DNA of 64,000 nucleotides from Anaerolineae bacterium (lineage in GTDB: Bacteria > Chloroflexota > Anaerolineae > Aggregatilineales > UBA3940), in contig JAFGOY010000013.1 of assembly GCA_016926255.1 (NCBI GenBank), positions 66,139 through 130,138 on the forward strand, written 5' to 3'. Positions 32,661 through 41,419 of this stretch are shown piece by piece; position 1 is the stretch's first letter; each line of letters starts with the position of its first letter. The notes under the pieces are model-generated. The model was not told the DNA's origin. It worked only from the letters and a program-made list of their open reading frames with translations, and made no database searches. Position numbers and translations under genes: made by a program.

Positions 32661-33773
32661 GTGTCAGGTTTGTCTCAACGGCAGGAATACATCCTGGGTT
32701 TGATCATCCGAGAGTACGTCAAGGCGGCCAACCCGGTCGGCTCGAAAGTGCTGGTCGACGGGTATGACCTGAATGTCAGTTCGGCGACGGTTCGCAACGA
32801 CATGGCCGCACTGGAAGACGAAGGGCTGATCCACGCGCCGCACACATCAGCCGGACGGGTGCCGACGGAAGCCGGATACCGGTATTTCGTCCAGAAATTA
32901 CTGGGCGATACCGAGCTGTCATCGACCGAGAAACGGATGATCCGGCACCAGTTTCATCAATCAAAATACGATGTCGAGCAGTGGCTAAGGCTGGCCGCTT
33001 CGGTGCTGGCAAAAACGACGCGCACGGCGTCGCTGGTAACCACACCGCAGGTCGTTGAGGCACGCTTCAAGCACATCGAGCTGATCTGCACCCAGGGCCG
33101 GATGGTATTGATGGTGCTGGTGCTGGAAGGCGGAGCCGTTCGCCAGCAGATGCTCTCACTCTCCGAACCGGTACTCCAGGACAAACTCAGCGAAGCGGCG
33201 GCACACATCAATACGCTTTGCACCGGGAAACTGGCCGGTTGGATCCGCTCCCATCTACACCAGCAGCCCACGCTGGAGCAGGAGATCATGGGGCTGGCCG
33301 CCGAACTGCTCGACCGGGCAGGAATCTGGCACCGGGCGGTGTATTCGGATGGGCTGCTCAATTTCTTTGCGCCCCAATATCTCGCCGACCGCCAGGATGT
33401 AACGCCAGAACGACAGAGAGAAACAACAACCTCCGAGCCGGTCGAAGCCGACCAGTTAGGGGCAAGGCAGGCGCTCCATATCCTTGAGGAGCAGAGTCTC
33501 CTCGAAGAGATACTGGCCGACGCGCTGACACCCGACGCGGAGGGCGTCCAGGTGATGATCGCGGGCGAAGGGCGCTGGGAAGAACTCAGCCATACGTCGA
33601 TGGTGCTCTCGCGCTACGGCCACAGCCAGGCGACCGGCGCGCTGGGGGTGCTCGGCCCGACCCGGCTGCACTATGGGCGGGCGATTTCAGCCGTGCGATA
33701 TGTTGCCGGGTTGATGAGCGATATGCTGATCGAAGTTTACGGCGAAGAAGATCATTTTGCGGGCGAATCTTAA
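32661..33773 (+). CDS. hrcA: Heat-inducible transcription repressor HrcA
   Basis: A 370-residue HrcA that binds the CIRCE element just upstream and represses the chaperone genes, including itself. The N-terminal winged helix shows LSQRQEYILGLIIREYVKAANPVGSKVL and SSATVRNDMAALEDEGLIHAPHTSAGRVPTEAGYRYFV. The GAF-like core and the C-terminal GVLGPTRLHYGRAISAVRYVAGLMSDML are all present. The start is GTG 32661 with GGAG nine bases upstream. Residues 250-280 form a charged insertion (TPERQRETTTSEPVEADQ) before the last helix bundle. Confidence 0.97.
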   Translation: MSGLSQRQEYILGLIIREYVKAANPVGSKVLVDGYDLNVSSATVRNDMAALEDEGLIHAPHTSAGRVPTEAGYRYFVQKLLGDTELSSTEKRMIRHQFHQSKYDVEQWLRLAASVLAKTTRTASLVTTPQVVEARFKHIELICTQGRMVLMVLVLEGGAVRQQMLSLSEPVLQDKLSEAAAHINTLCTGKLAGWIRSHLHQQPTLEQEIMGLAAELLDRAGIWHRAVYSDGLLNFFAPQYLADRQDVTPERQRETTTSEPVEADQLGARQALHILEEQSLLEEILADALTPDAEGVQVMIAGEGRWEELSHTSMVLSRYGHSQATGALGVLGPTRLHYGRAISAVRYVAGLMSDMLIEVYGEEDHFAGES

Positions 33774-33891
33774 CAGAAAGTAAAAAAGTCATCAGAAATC
33801 GGCGGCTCTAACGTATCTCTAATATCATCCAGGTAAAATTCAATCGCTGTTACAGACAGCGCCATACCTGATCAGTCATTGAGGATAAAGC

Positions 33892-34494
33892 GTGAGCAAG
33901 CAAGAAGAAAACGTCAACCCAGAAAACAGTATTGAAGAGGAAGTCGACGAGATCGAAGAGGGTGCCCGGCCAGAAGAAGAATCGACCGAAGCGGTAGTCG
34001 ACGATTCAGCGGTCGAGGAGACTCCCCCTACCCCGGAGGAACAGCTCGCCGAAGCCGAAGCTAAAGCGAGCGAATATCTCGACGGCTGGCAGCGTGCCCG
34101 CGCCGAACTTGCTAACTTCAAGAAGCGCACCGAGCGCGAGCGCGAATTGTGGAAGCAGACCCTTCAAAGCGACATTCTGATCGGGCTGCTGCCGGTAGTC
34201 GACGATTTCGACCGGGCGCTTGAGAACAAACCTGCACTATCCGAGGGTGACGGAGCGAGTGAATGGCTCGGCGGGATCGAACTTATTCACCGGAAACTGG
34301 TCGGGCAGTTAGAGGAACTGGGGGTAAGTACCATCGCTGCACTGAATGAGCCATTCGACCCGGCCTATCACGAAGCGGTGATGGAATCAGAGTCAGCGGA
34401 TCATCAGCCGGGGCACGTCATGGAAGTGATACGCAAGGGCTATATGATCGGTGACAAGGTGCTGCGACCGGCGATGGTCGTCGTGGCAAAATAG
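33892..34494 (+). CDS. grpE: GrpE nucleotide exchange factor
   Basis: A 200-residue co-chaperone that exchanges ADP on DnaK. The N-terminal 60 residues are very acidic and probably disordered (EEEVDEIEEGARPEEEST). The long coiled coil (EEQLAEAEAKASEYLDGWQRARAELANFKKRTERERE) and the C-terminal beta domain ending GHVMEVIRKGYMIGDKVLRPAMVVVAK are canonical. Starts with GTG 33892 after GAGG. Second gene after hrcA, under the same CIRCE control. Confidence 0.97.
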   Translation: MSKQEENVNPENSIEEEVDEIEEGARPEEESTEAVVDDSAVEETPPTPEEQLAEAEAKASEYLDGWQRARAELANFKKRTERERELWKQTLQSDILIGLLPVVDDFDRALENKPALSEGDGASEWLGGIELIHRKLVGQLEELGVSTIAALNEPFDPAYHEAVMESESADHQPGHVMEVIRKGYMIGDKVLRPAMVVVAK

Positions 34495-34513
34495 GCTGCA
34501 TATTAAAACAAAT

Positions 34514-34542
34514 TTGAGGCAGCACCCGTACAGTGGTATGAG
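34514..34542 (+). promoter_or_regulatory. Possible internal promoter before dnaK
   Basis: TTGAGG (34514-34519), a 17-base spacer and TATGAG (34537-34542), in the 111-base gap before dnaK. No CIRCE lies next to it. Weak match. Confidence 0.3.
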
Positions 34543-34605
34543 ACGGGTAAACAATCACACTGCAATCATCAGTTTAAACTAAAGAAAGACAGGGAGTGAA
34601 AACGA

Positions 34606-36504
34606 ATGGGTAGAATAATTGGCATTGACTTAGGGACAACAAACTCTGTCGCCGCAGTGATCGAGGGCGGCGAACCAACGGTCATTCCATCGGCAGAAGG
34701 CGGGCGGCTCTTCCCGTCAGTGGTTGCCATCGACAAGAACGGGCAGCGGCTGGTCGGGCAGGTAGCCCACCGGCAGGCGGTGGTCAACAGCGAAAACACC
34801 ATCTCCTCGATCAAGCGCCTGATGGGGCGTAAGTTCGAAGATGCGGAAGTCAAAAAGGCGATGTCGCTGGTGCCTTACGAGGTCATCAAGGCATCGAACG
34901 ACGACGCCTGGGTCAAGATGAACGGTAAGGAATACTCGCCGCCAGAGATTTCGGCGATGATCCTCCAGAAGATCAAGGCAGACGCCGAAGCCTACCTGGG
35001 CGAGGAAGTCACCCAGGCGGTGATCACCGTTCCGGCATACTTCAACGACAGCCAGCGGCAGGCAACGAAGGACGCGGGGCGCATCGCCGGGCTGGAGGTC
35101 ATGCGGATCATCAACGAGCCGACCGCCTCATCGCTGGCATACGGGCTGGACAGGAAAACCGATGAAACGATCGCAGTCTATGACCTGGGCGGCGGCACGT
35201 TCGACATCTCGATCCTGGACGTCGGCGATGGCGTGTTTGAGGTTCGCTCAACGAACGGCGACACCTTCCTAGGCGGCGACGACTTCGACCAGCGGATCAT
35301 CGACTGGATCGCCGACGAGTTCCTGAAGGAGCAGGGGATCGACCTGCGGCAGGACAAGCCTGCCCTCCAGCGGTTGAAAGAAGCTGCCGAGAACGCCAAG
35401 AAAGAACTCTCATCCAAGACAGAGACGGAGATCAATCTGCCGTATGTTACCGCCGACGCAGGTGGGCCGAAGCATCTCCAGATGACTCTCACCCGCGCCA
35501 AACTCGAGCAACTGGTCGACGACCTGATCCAGCGATCAATCGACCCATGCAAGCTGGCGCTGAAGGATGCCGGTGTATCGGCCAAAGACATTGACGAAGT
35601 AGTGCTCGTCGGCGGTATGACGCGTATGCCCGCAGTACAGGCAGCCGTGAAAGACTTCTTTGGCAAAGAACCGCACAAGGGCGTCAACCCCGACGAGGTG
35701 GTCGGGTTAGGCGCAGCGATCCAGGCAGGCGTGCTGGGCGGCGATGTGAAGGACATCCTGCTGCTGGACGTCACCCCGCTGACCCTAAGCGTCGAGACGC
35801 TGGGCGGTGTGGCAACCCCACTCATCGAGCGGAACACGACGATTCCGGTTTCGAAGAGCCAGATTTTCAGCACGGCTTCGGATGGGCAAACGCAGGTCGA
35901 GGTTCACGTCGTGCAGGGTGAACGCCCGATGGCGATGGACAACAAGTCGCTAGGCAAGTTCATTCTGGACGGCATCCCGCCCGCACCGCGCGGCGTCCCG
36001 CAGATCGAAGTGAAGTTCGACATCGACGCGGATGGCATTCTCAACGTGTCGGCGAAAGACAAAGCGACCGGGCGCGAGCAGAGCATCACGATCACGGCAT
36101 CAAGCGGATTGCAGGAAACCGAGATCGAGAAGATGGTCAAGGATGCCGAGAAGCATGCCGAGGCCGACCGCAGTAAGAAAGAACAGCAGGAAATCCGCAA
36201 TACGGCGGACAGCGCAGTCTACTCGGCAGAAAAGATGATCCGTGACTACGGCGATCAGCTTCCTGAAGAAGCGAAGAAAGTGACCGAAGAAAAGGCCGAG
36301 GCGGTCAGAAAAGCCCTGGAAGGTGACAACGCCGACGACATCCGCCGGGCGACTGACGACCTGGTCAGGCAGATTCAATCGCTGGGCGCGTCGATGTACG
36401 AGGATCAGGCAGCGGCAGCGGCAGCCGAGGGCGCAGCCGGGCCGGACGAAGGCCAGGGGCCAGGCGGCGACGAAGACGTCGTCGAAGGCGAAGTGGTCGA
36501 ATAG
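34606..36504 (+). CDS. dnaK: Chaperone DnaK (Hsp70)
   Basis: A 632-residue Hsp70. The ATPase domain begins [21 protein letters not shown] and carries the three Hsp70 signatures: [27 protein letters not shown] and [16 protein letters not shown]. The interdomain linker is [19 protein letters not shown]. The substrate-binding domain and helical lid follow, ending in the acidic Gly/Glu-rich tail [11 protein letters not shown]. It folds and protects proteins with GrpE and DnaJ encoded on either side. GGGAG lies upstream of the ATG. A strong hairpin terminator follows (36528-36562), so dnaJ is probably reached by partial read-through or transcribed separately. Confidence 0.99.
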   Translation: MGRIIGIDLGTTNSVAAVIEGGEPTVIPSAEGGRLFPSVVAIDKNGQRLVGQVAHRQAVVNSENTISSIKRLMGRKFEDAEVKKAMSLVPYEVIKASNDDAWVKMNGKEYSPPEISAMILQKIKADAEAYLGEEVTQAVITVPAYFNDSQRQATKDAGRIAGLEVMRIINEPTASSLAYGLDRKTDETIAVYDLGGGTFDISILDVGDGVFEVRSTNGDTFLGGDDFDQRIIDWIADEFLKEQGIDLRQDKPALQRLKEAAENAKKELSSKTETEINLPYVTADAGGPKHLQMTLTRAKLEQLVDDLIQRSIDPCKLALKDAGVSAKDIDEVVLVGGMTRMPAVQAAVKDFFGKEPHKGVNPDEVVGLGAAIQAGVLGGDVKDILLLDVTPLTLSVETLGGVATPLIERNTTIPVSKSQIFSTASDGQTQVEVHVVQGERPMAMDNKSLGKFILDGIPPAPRGVPQIEVKFDIDADGILNVSAKDKATGREQSITITASSGLQETEIEKMVKDAEKHAEADRSKKEQQEIRNTADSAVYSAEKMIRDYGDQLPEEAKKVTEEKAEAVRKALEGDNADDIRRATDDLVRQIQSLGASMYEDQAAAAAAEGAAGPDEGQGPGGDEDVVEGEVVE

Positions 36505-36527
36505 ACCGGTAATCAGCGGCAAATCCA

Positions 36528-36562
36528 GGCCAGCACTATCTTGCAGATGGTGCTGGCCTTTT
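36528..36562 (+). terminator. Terminator between dnaK and dnaJ
   Basis: GGCCAGCACTATC-ttgca-GATGGTGCTGGCC (one G-T wobble) followed by TTTT. The short T-run suggests attenuation rather than a complete stop. Confidence 0.75.
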
Positions 36563-36676
36563 CGCAATCCGTGCTTTTGATTCGGCGTATAGAAAGCGCT
36601 GGAGTAGAATAGTCTCTGTGATCGGGAACAGGTTGTAGATTCAGGTAAAATCAGCCTCCCGAAATTTTTGTTATGG

Positions 36677-37849
36677 ATGGTGAATGTGTCGACAGTTGGA
36701 AACCGCGATTACTACGAGATATTAGGGGTCTCACGCGAGGCCACCCCTGAAGAGATCAAGAAGGCCTTTCGGCGAAAAGCCCGCCAGTATCATCCTGACG
36801 TGGCGAAAGAGGATGGTGCCGAGGCCAAGTTCAAAGAGATCAACGAGGCCTACGAAATCCTGGGCGACGAGCAAAAGCGAGCCGCTTATGATCGCTTCGG
36901 TCATTCGGCGGTCAACGGCTCGATGGGCGGCGATCCTTTCAGCGGGTTCGGTGGTTTCTCCGACATATTCGACGAGTTCTTCGGCGGGGGATTCCGAACC
37001 ACACGGCGCGCCTCGCGGCACGCTCCCCGGCGCGGGCAGGATTTACAGTATCGCCTGACCATCGACTTCGAGGAGGCGGTTTTCGGCTCCGACCGAGAGA
37101 TCGAGTATGAGCGGACGGCCACCTGCCGGACATGCGGCGGAAACGGAGCCGAACCGGGCACCAACCCGATCCGCTGCCAGCGCTGCGGCGGTTCGGGAGA
37201 AGTGCGCAGCGTCCGCCAGACCTTCCTGGGACAGATGGTCAACATCACCACCTGCCCTGACTGCAACGGGAGCGGCGAAGTCGTTACGTCACCCTGCCAC
37301 GAGTGCAAAGGGCACGGTCAGATACGCGAAGTGCGCCAACTGAGAGTCAGCGTCCCGGCGGGGGTCGACCAGGGGACGCAAATCCGGATCAGCGGCGAGG
37401 GGGAACCGGGCACGAACGGCGGGCCGCCAGGCAATCTCTACATCGTCGTATCGGTTCGCCAGCATGAGTATTTTCGCCGCAGAGGTGACGACCTGTTCAT
37501 CAAGCTGCGGATCAATATCGCCCAGGCTGCGTTGGGCCATACGCTGATGGTGCCGATTCTCACGGCTGAGGGCGAGTCCGACCACGAAATGATCATCCCG
37601 GCGGGAACGCAGTCGGGAGAAGTATTCGTCATCAAGGGGAAGGGTGTACCGCGCCTCCGCCGCGACGGGACTCACGTCGGCTACGGCAACCTGGAAGTAA
37701 TGGTGGAAGTGGAAACTCCCAGGAACCTGACTGAGGAACAGTATCTGCTTTTCGGGCAGCTTGCGGAGACACTCGGCGATGCGGTGATCCCGCCCGCCAA
37801 CCAGAAGGGCTTTTTCGACCGCGTGATCGATTGGCTGGGCGGAGAATAA
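36677..37849 (+). CDS. dnaJ: Chaperone DnaJ (Hsp40)
   Basis: A protein of about 390 residues and a type I J-protein. The J domain holds YHPDVAKEDGAE with the HPD triad. A Gly/Phe-rich stretch (GGDPFSGFGGFSDIFDEFFGGGF) follows. The zinc domain has four CxxCxGxG repeats: CRTCGGNG, CQRCGGSG, CPDCNGSG and CHECKGHG. The C-terminal substrate domains are complete. It delivers clients to DnaK. The start is uncertain among ATG 36677, GTG 36680 and GTG 36686, since no strong ribosome site is present. The LOG-family gene follows 34 bases on. Confidence 0.97.
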   Translation: MVNVSTVGNRDYYEILGVSREATPEEIKKAFRRKARQYHPDVAKEDGAEAKFKEINEAYEILGDEQKRAAYDRFGHSAVNGSMGGDPFSGFGGFSDIFDEFFGGGFRTTRRASRHAPRRGQDLQYRLTIDFEEAVFGSDREIEYERTATCRTCGGNGAEPGTNPIRCQRCGGSGEVRSVRQTFLGQMVNITTCPDCNGSGEVVTSPCHECKGHGQIREVRQLRVSVPAGVDQGTQIRISGEGEPGTNGGPPGNLYIVVSVRQHEYFRRRGDDLFIKLRINIAQAALGHTLMVPILTAEGESDHEMIIPAGTQSGEVFVIKGKGVPRLRRDGTHVGYGNLEVMVEVETPRNLTEEQYLLFGQLAETLGDAVIPPANQKGFFDRVIDWLGGE

Positions 37850-37883
37850 GCCATCGAGCATTGACCAGCCATCCGGGGGCAGG

Positions 37884-38423
37884 ATGATGGACCCAGTCGT
37901 CTGCATCTATGGTGGTTCGACAACAGAACGAAATGAAGCCGATTACGAGACGGCGGTGCAGCTTGGCCGCCTGCTGGCCGAGAACGGCTACTCGGTGATG
38001 ACCGGCGGCTATGCCGGGATCATGGAAGCGGCCAGCCGGGGAGCGAAAGAGGCCGGAGGACACGTGATCGGGGTGACGACCAGCCTGTTCGACGCGGAAG
38101 GCCGCAGGCCCAATCTATTCCTGGACGATGTGATCCAGATGGAGACACTCACCAACCGGCTGATTTACCTGGTCACAAAAAGCGACGCGGCCATTGCCAT
38201 GCCGGGCGGAATCGGGACGTTGAGCGAGATCGCCCTGACATGGAGCCTGATGCAGGTCGGGCAGATACCGCTCAAGCCGTTCCTGCTGATGGGCGAACAC
38301 TGGGCAGACCTGATGCAAACTTTTTATGGCGACGGGCGGCATATCAACCAGCGGGATATGCACCTGTTCCAGGTCATTCGCACGCCGGAGCAGGCGATTT
38401 CGCTGCTCCAGGACTGGGAATAG
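37884..38423 (+). CDS. LOG-family protein (TIGR00730-type)
   Basis: A 179-residue Rossmann-like protein of the LOG/lysine-decarboxylase-like family. It has VCIYGGSTTERNE at the N-terminus, a VMTGGYAGIMEAASRGAKEAGGHVIGV segment, and the signature AMPGGIGTLSEIALTWSLMQ (PGGxGTxxE). Related enzymes remove ribose 5-phosphate from nucleoside 5'-monophosphates (cytokinin nucleotides in plants); bacterial substrates are mostly unproven. It lies 34 bases after dnaJ on the same strand and may be cotranscribed. ATG 37884 or 37887 are both possible. Confidence 0.9.
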   Translation: MMDPVVCIYGGSTTERNEADYETAVQLGRLLAENGYSVMTGGYAGIMEAASRGAKEAGGHVIGVTTSLFDAEGRRPNLFLDDVIQMETLTNRLIYLVTKSDAAIAMPGGIGTLSEIALTWSLMQVGQIPLKPFLLMGEHWADLMQTFYGDGRHINQRDMHLFQVIRTPEQAISLLQDWE

Positions 38424-38424
38424 G

Positions 38425-38463
38425 CATCTATGCAAAATTCGCTTCGCTCAATTCGCATAGATG
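38425..38463. other. Inverted repeat after the LOG gene
   Basis: CATCTATGC / GCATAGATG, a perfect 9-bp arm pair around a 21-base centre that starts 2 bases after the LOG stop. There is no T-tract, so it may be a Rho-type or 3'-end protecting hairpin, or a weak terminator. Confidence 0.5.
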
Positions 38464-38630
38464 ATGAAACGAATCGGACAGGACAGCATCCAAATAGATT
38501 GTAATTGCAGCGATCTCGTGGCAGATCATCCGGATTATTGATGACACCAGACCGGCATGGTACCATCCGTAAGGATTACCGTTTACAGCCCGTCTAAAGA
38601 ACGAAAACGAACTTAGAGGAGTAAAGTAGA

Positions 38631-38957
38631 ATGGCAAAACCCTTAACATTTACCGACAGCAACTTCGAGGAAGATGTGCTCGATGCCAATATGCCCGTAC
38701 TGGTCGACTTCTGGGCTGAATGGTGCGCCCCGTGCAAGATGATAGCACCCATCGTCGAAGAACTGGCGAATGAGTACGATGGCAAGTTGAAGGTCGGCAA
38801 GGTCGACGCCGACACTAACATGAATACCATGCAGGCCTTCGGTATCCAGGGCATCCCGACGCTGATCCTGTTCAAAGGCGGAGAGGCCGTCGAGCGGATC
38901 ACCGGGTTCATGCCGAAAGAGCGCCTGGTCAACCGGCTGGCACCGCATCTCGAATAG
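38631..38957 (+). CDS. trxA: Thioredoxin
   Basis: A 108-residue thioredoxin with the normal fold and length. The active site is [14 protein letters not shown] (C32, C35); Ala replaces the more usual Gly between the cysteines, a common natural variant. The cis-proline is in [14 protein letters not shown]. It reduces protein disulfides in the cytoplasm and could supply electrons to the CcdA protein at 4493-5305, as inference. AGAGGAG precedes the ATG by about 9 bases. It has its own terminator. Confidence 0.97.
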   Translation: MAKPLTFTDSNFEEDVLDANMPVLVDFWAEWCAPCKMIAPIVEELANEYDGKLKVGKVDADTNMNTMQAFGIQGIPTLILFKGGEAVERITGFMPKERLVNRLAPHLE

Positions 38958-38982
38958 ATTCAACCGGCAAACAGCCGATCAC

Positions 38983-39016
38983 AGAGCCGCCTGGGACATC
39001 CCCAGCGGCTCTTTTT
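38983..39016 (+). terminator. Terminator of trxA
   Basis: AGAGCCGCCTGGG-acatc-CCCAGCGGCTCT (one bulged C) followed by TTTTT. Confidence 0.9.
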
Positions 39017-39064
39017 AATTTGTGCTAGACTGATCGTATTACTCACGTTTAGCAGGAGGTTATC

Positions 39065-39805
39065 ATGGGTATCTTCGCCCGGATTCGGGAACGCCTCGGA
39101 TCGGCGTTTGGCGCGGTTCTCGCTGCGATATGTTTTCTGGCCCTTGGCGCAGTGATGGCTTTCGTGATCTCCCCCCAGCAGGCCGCCGAATGGCGGCGTA
39201 TTCAGAATCTACCGGAGCTGACCGCCTCCAGCTTCGCCGGGGTACAAACCGGTGAAGCTGTCGCGATCACCGGGAAACTCGAAGACAACGACCCTCTCAA
39301 TGTTTATGAACACGTAGCCTACACCGTCGAAGAATGGCAGGTCGAGCCGCCGGATGAGGACGACAGCACTGCCGACGGGTCGTGGTCAACCATCGAAACG
39401 GTCGTCCCAGAACTGAACGTCTCAATCTCCGGGGGGACGGTCAGAACGACGGCAGTCAACCAAGCCACGCTTGGCGGCGGCCTGGACGAAATCATTGACG
39501 AGGCGTACAGCAGACAGACCGCCAAATACGACGGTCGTGAGCTTAGCGAGGGATCGCTGCGCATCCGGGGTTTCAGAGACGGGAATCTGGTTACTGTCGT
39601 GGGGAAGAAAGGCAGCAGCGGCGATCTGGTCCCTGATCGACTGTATGCCGGTGACCGCGTGGAGCTTGTCGACAGCATCCGCGCCAGCGCACGAACGACA
39701 TTCGTCATCGGGATCGTGATGATGGTCATCTCACCGCTGGTGCTGGTCGGTGGGATACTGGCGGCTATATTTGGCAAACGGAGGGCAGCGAGGATCAGCA
39801 CATAA
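39065..39805 (+). CDS. Double-TM membrane protein with GIDE-like domain (paralogue 1)
   Basis: A 246-residue protein with a transmembrane helix at each end (AVLAAICFLALGAVMAFVI; FVIGIVMMVISPLVLVGGILAAIF) and a domain of about 160 residues between. The middle domain resembles the GIDE/BAM domain of MUL1-like proteins in layout: TGEAVAITGKLEDNDPLNVYEHVAYTVEEW near its start and EGSLRIRGFRDGNLVTVVGKK near its end. No RING finger is present. The next gene encodes a clear paralogue. AGGAGG precedes the ATG. The GIDE likeness is my reading of the pattern and is tentative. Confidence 0.75.
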   Translation: MGIFARIRERLGSAFGAVLAAICFLALGAVMAFVISPQQAAEWRRIQNLPELTASSFAGVQTGEAVAITGKLEDNDPLNVYEHVAYTVEEWQVEPPDEDDSTADGSWSTIETVVPELNVSISGGTVRTTAVNQATLGGGLDEIIDEAYSRQTAKYDGRELSEGSLRIRGFRDGNLVTVVGKKGSSGDLVPDRLYAGDRVELVDSIRASARTTFVIGIVMMVISPLVLVGGILAAIFGKRRAARIST

Positions 39806-39843
39806 GTAACTGGCAGGATTGTTCATATATGATTCACCTGACA

Positions 39844-39865
39844 GCCTGACGACAAATCGTCAGGC
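39844..39865. other. Hairpin between the two GIDE-like genes
   Basis: GCCTGACGA-caaa-TCGTCAGGC, a perfect 9-bp stem about 40 bases after the first paralogue. Only a short T-poor tail follows, so termination would be weak. Confidence 0.5.
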
Positions 39866-39973
39866 TTCACATTGATATATCGATCAGGTTAACAAACTAA
39901 CAGATAGACCACATCAGACAGCTTTTTCACCACACTAATGCCGGAAATGACGGCCAGGAGCGAACGAAAAAAA

Positions 39974-40705
39974 ATGGACACCTTCATCTCTCGCCTGCGT
40001 GAACGTATAGGAGTAGTAGTCGCCGCCGCGCTGTGTGCAGTCTGCTGTTTCGGAATGGGCATTTTTCTCGCGTTTGTGATGTCCTCTCAGCAGGAAGCGG
40101 AATATCAGCGCATCGAGGCGCTGCCCGAACAGACGGCGGCGAGTTTTGCCAATCTCTCCACCGGTGCCGATGCGCTCATCACCGGGACGCTCGAAGACAA
40201 CCCCGAAAAGAATGCATACGGGCATGTCGCCTATACCGTCGAGACGTGGGACGTCACCGAGCCAACTGACGAAGAAACTCTCTACAAGGGCAACTGGAGG
40301 CGCATCGAAGTGCAACTCCCGGCGCTGACGGTCTCGGTCGACGGGGACGAGATCGGCACGGCGGCGGACAGCACAGCCACCTTCGGGGGTGCGCTCCACG
40401 AGGAGATCGAAGAAGGCCAGGGTGGGTTTGCCGCCGAATACAACGGCAGGAGCCTGAAAGACGGATCGCTGCGTATCAGGGGAGTCAGCAACGGCGACCT
40501 CGTCACCCTGATCGGGCACAAAGACGGGTCGGGCAGACTGGTCCCTGAAAAACTCTATGTCGGCAGCCGCTCCCAGTTGATCAACGACATCCAGACAAGC
40601 TCGAAAGCCGCTCTTTGGGCGGGCATCTTGATGATGGTCTGCTCACCGGTCGTGCTGGTCGGCGGGGTGCTGGCTGCAGTATTGGGGGGAAAGAAAGCCA
40701 AGTAA
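39974..40705 (+). CDS. Double-TM membrane protein with GIDE-like domain (paralogue 2)
   Basis: A protein of about 243 residues with the same plan as the gene before it: helix, outer domain, helix. Shared segments include ITGTLEDNPEKNAYGHVAYTVETW (compare ITGKLEDNDPLNVYEHVAYTVEEW), DGSLRIRGVSNGDLVTLIG and MMVCSPVVLVGGVLAAVL. The C-terminus is basic (GGKKAK). The ATG at 39974 aligns with the start of paralogue 1, but its AGGAG site is 13 bases away; ATG 39938 or 39947 would add a short charged leader. Tandem duplication with divergence explains the pair. Function unknown. Confidence 0.73.
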   Translation: MDTFISRLRERIGVVVAAALCAVCCFGMGIFLAFVMSSQQEAEYQRIEALPEQTAASFANLSTGADALITGTLEDNPEKNAYGHVAYTVETWDVTEPTDEETLYKGNWRRIEVQLPALTVSVDGDEIGTAADSTATFGGALHEEIEEGQGGFAAEYNGRSLKDGSLRIRGVSNGDLVTLIGHKDGSGRLVPEKLYVGSRSQLINDIQTSSKAALWAGILMMVCSPVVLVGGVLAAVLGGKKAK

Positions 40706-40743
40706 AATGCAAATCGTTTTGTTAAAGTTGAGCGGGCAGCATA

Positions 40744-40767
40744 CCCGGCACTGAAGCACCGGGCTAA
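40744..40767. repeat. Short hairpin repeat, family B
   Basis: CCCGG-CACTGAAGCA-CCGGG followed by CTAA. A copy that differs at one base is at 54923-54946, and the preceding GCGGGCA is also shared. It sits in the gap before trmO. Confidence 0.75.
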
Positions 40768-40844
40768 GGCAGTCATTTCGCCTGCACGATTCAGGAGGGC
40801 GGGACTGTATCTACCTTTCAAACCGCTGTATCATGGAGCAAGAC

Positions 40845-41321
40845 ATGAGTCAGACAGAGTACACATTCACCCCCATTGGCGTGATCCATTCTGAATTTGT
40901 CGAGCGGGAGGGGATGCCCTGCCAGTCGGCGAGATCGGGGGCGGAGGGGACGGTCGAAGTATTCGATGCCTACGGCGAAGGGCTGCGCGATATTGAGGGA
41001 TTCTCGCATATCATCCTGATCTATGTATTTGACCGGCGCGGTGAAGTGAGCCTGACCGTCCGACCGTTCCTTGACGACGCCGATCACGGGGTATTCTCGA
41101 CGCGGCATCCCAACCGCCCTAACCCGATCGGGCTGTCGGTGGTTGAACTGCTTCGGCGGGACGGGAACAGGCTGATCGTCAAAGGGCTTGACATGCTGGA
41201 TCAGACACCGCTGCTCGACATCAAGCCCTACGTTCCCCGGTTCGACCATCACCCGGCGGATCGAACCGGCTGGTTGAGCGGACAGGAAGATCAGCGGCCC
41301 TGGAAAGCCAGCTACCGGTAA
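40845..41321 (+). CDS. trmO: TrmO-type tRNA (t6A37) N6-methyltransferase
   Basis: A 158-residue protein of the TsaA/TrmO (UPF0066) family, a SAM-dependent beta-barrel enzyme that methylates threonylcarbamoyladenosine 37 in tRNA-Thr. Key segments are FTPIGVIHSEF at the start, GFSHIILIYVFDRRGE, the signature GVFSTRHPNRPNPIGLSVVELLRRDG, and LDMLDQTPLLDIKPYVPRFD near the end. The ATG at 40845 has GGAG six bases upstream, better than the ATG at 40833. Confidence 0.95.
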   Translation: MSQTEYTFTPIGVIHSEFVEREGMPCQSARSGAEGTVEVFDAYGEGLRDIEGFSHIILIYVFDRRGEVSLTVRPFLDDADHGVFSTRHPNRPNPIGLSVVELLRRDGNRLIVKGLDMLDQTPLLDIKPYVPRFDHHPADRTGWLSGQEDQRPWKASYR

Positions 41322-41419
41322 GATCCGGCCCAATTGCCCTGACTCGCCAATCAGGATCGGTCAGGCTACAATAAACTTCAGCTTCAAGAAAATACCACAC
41401 AAAAGGAACCTTCACTCAT

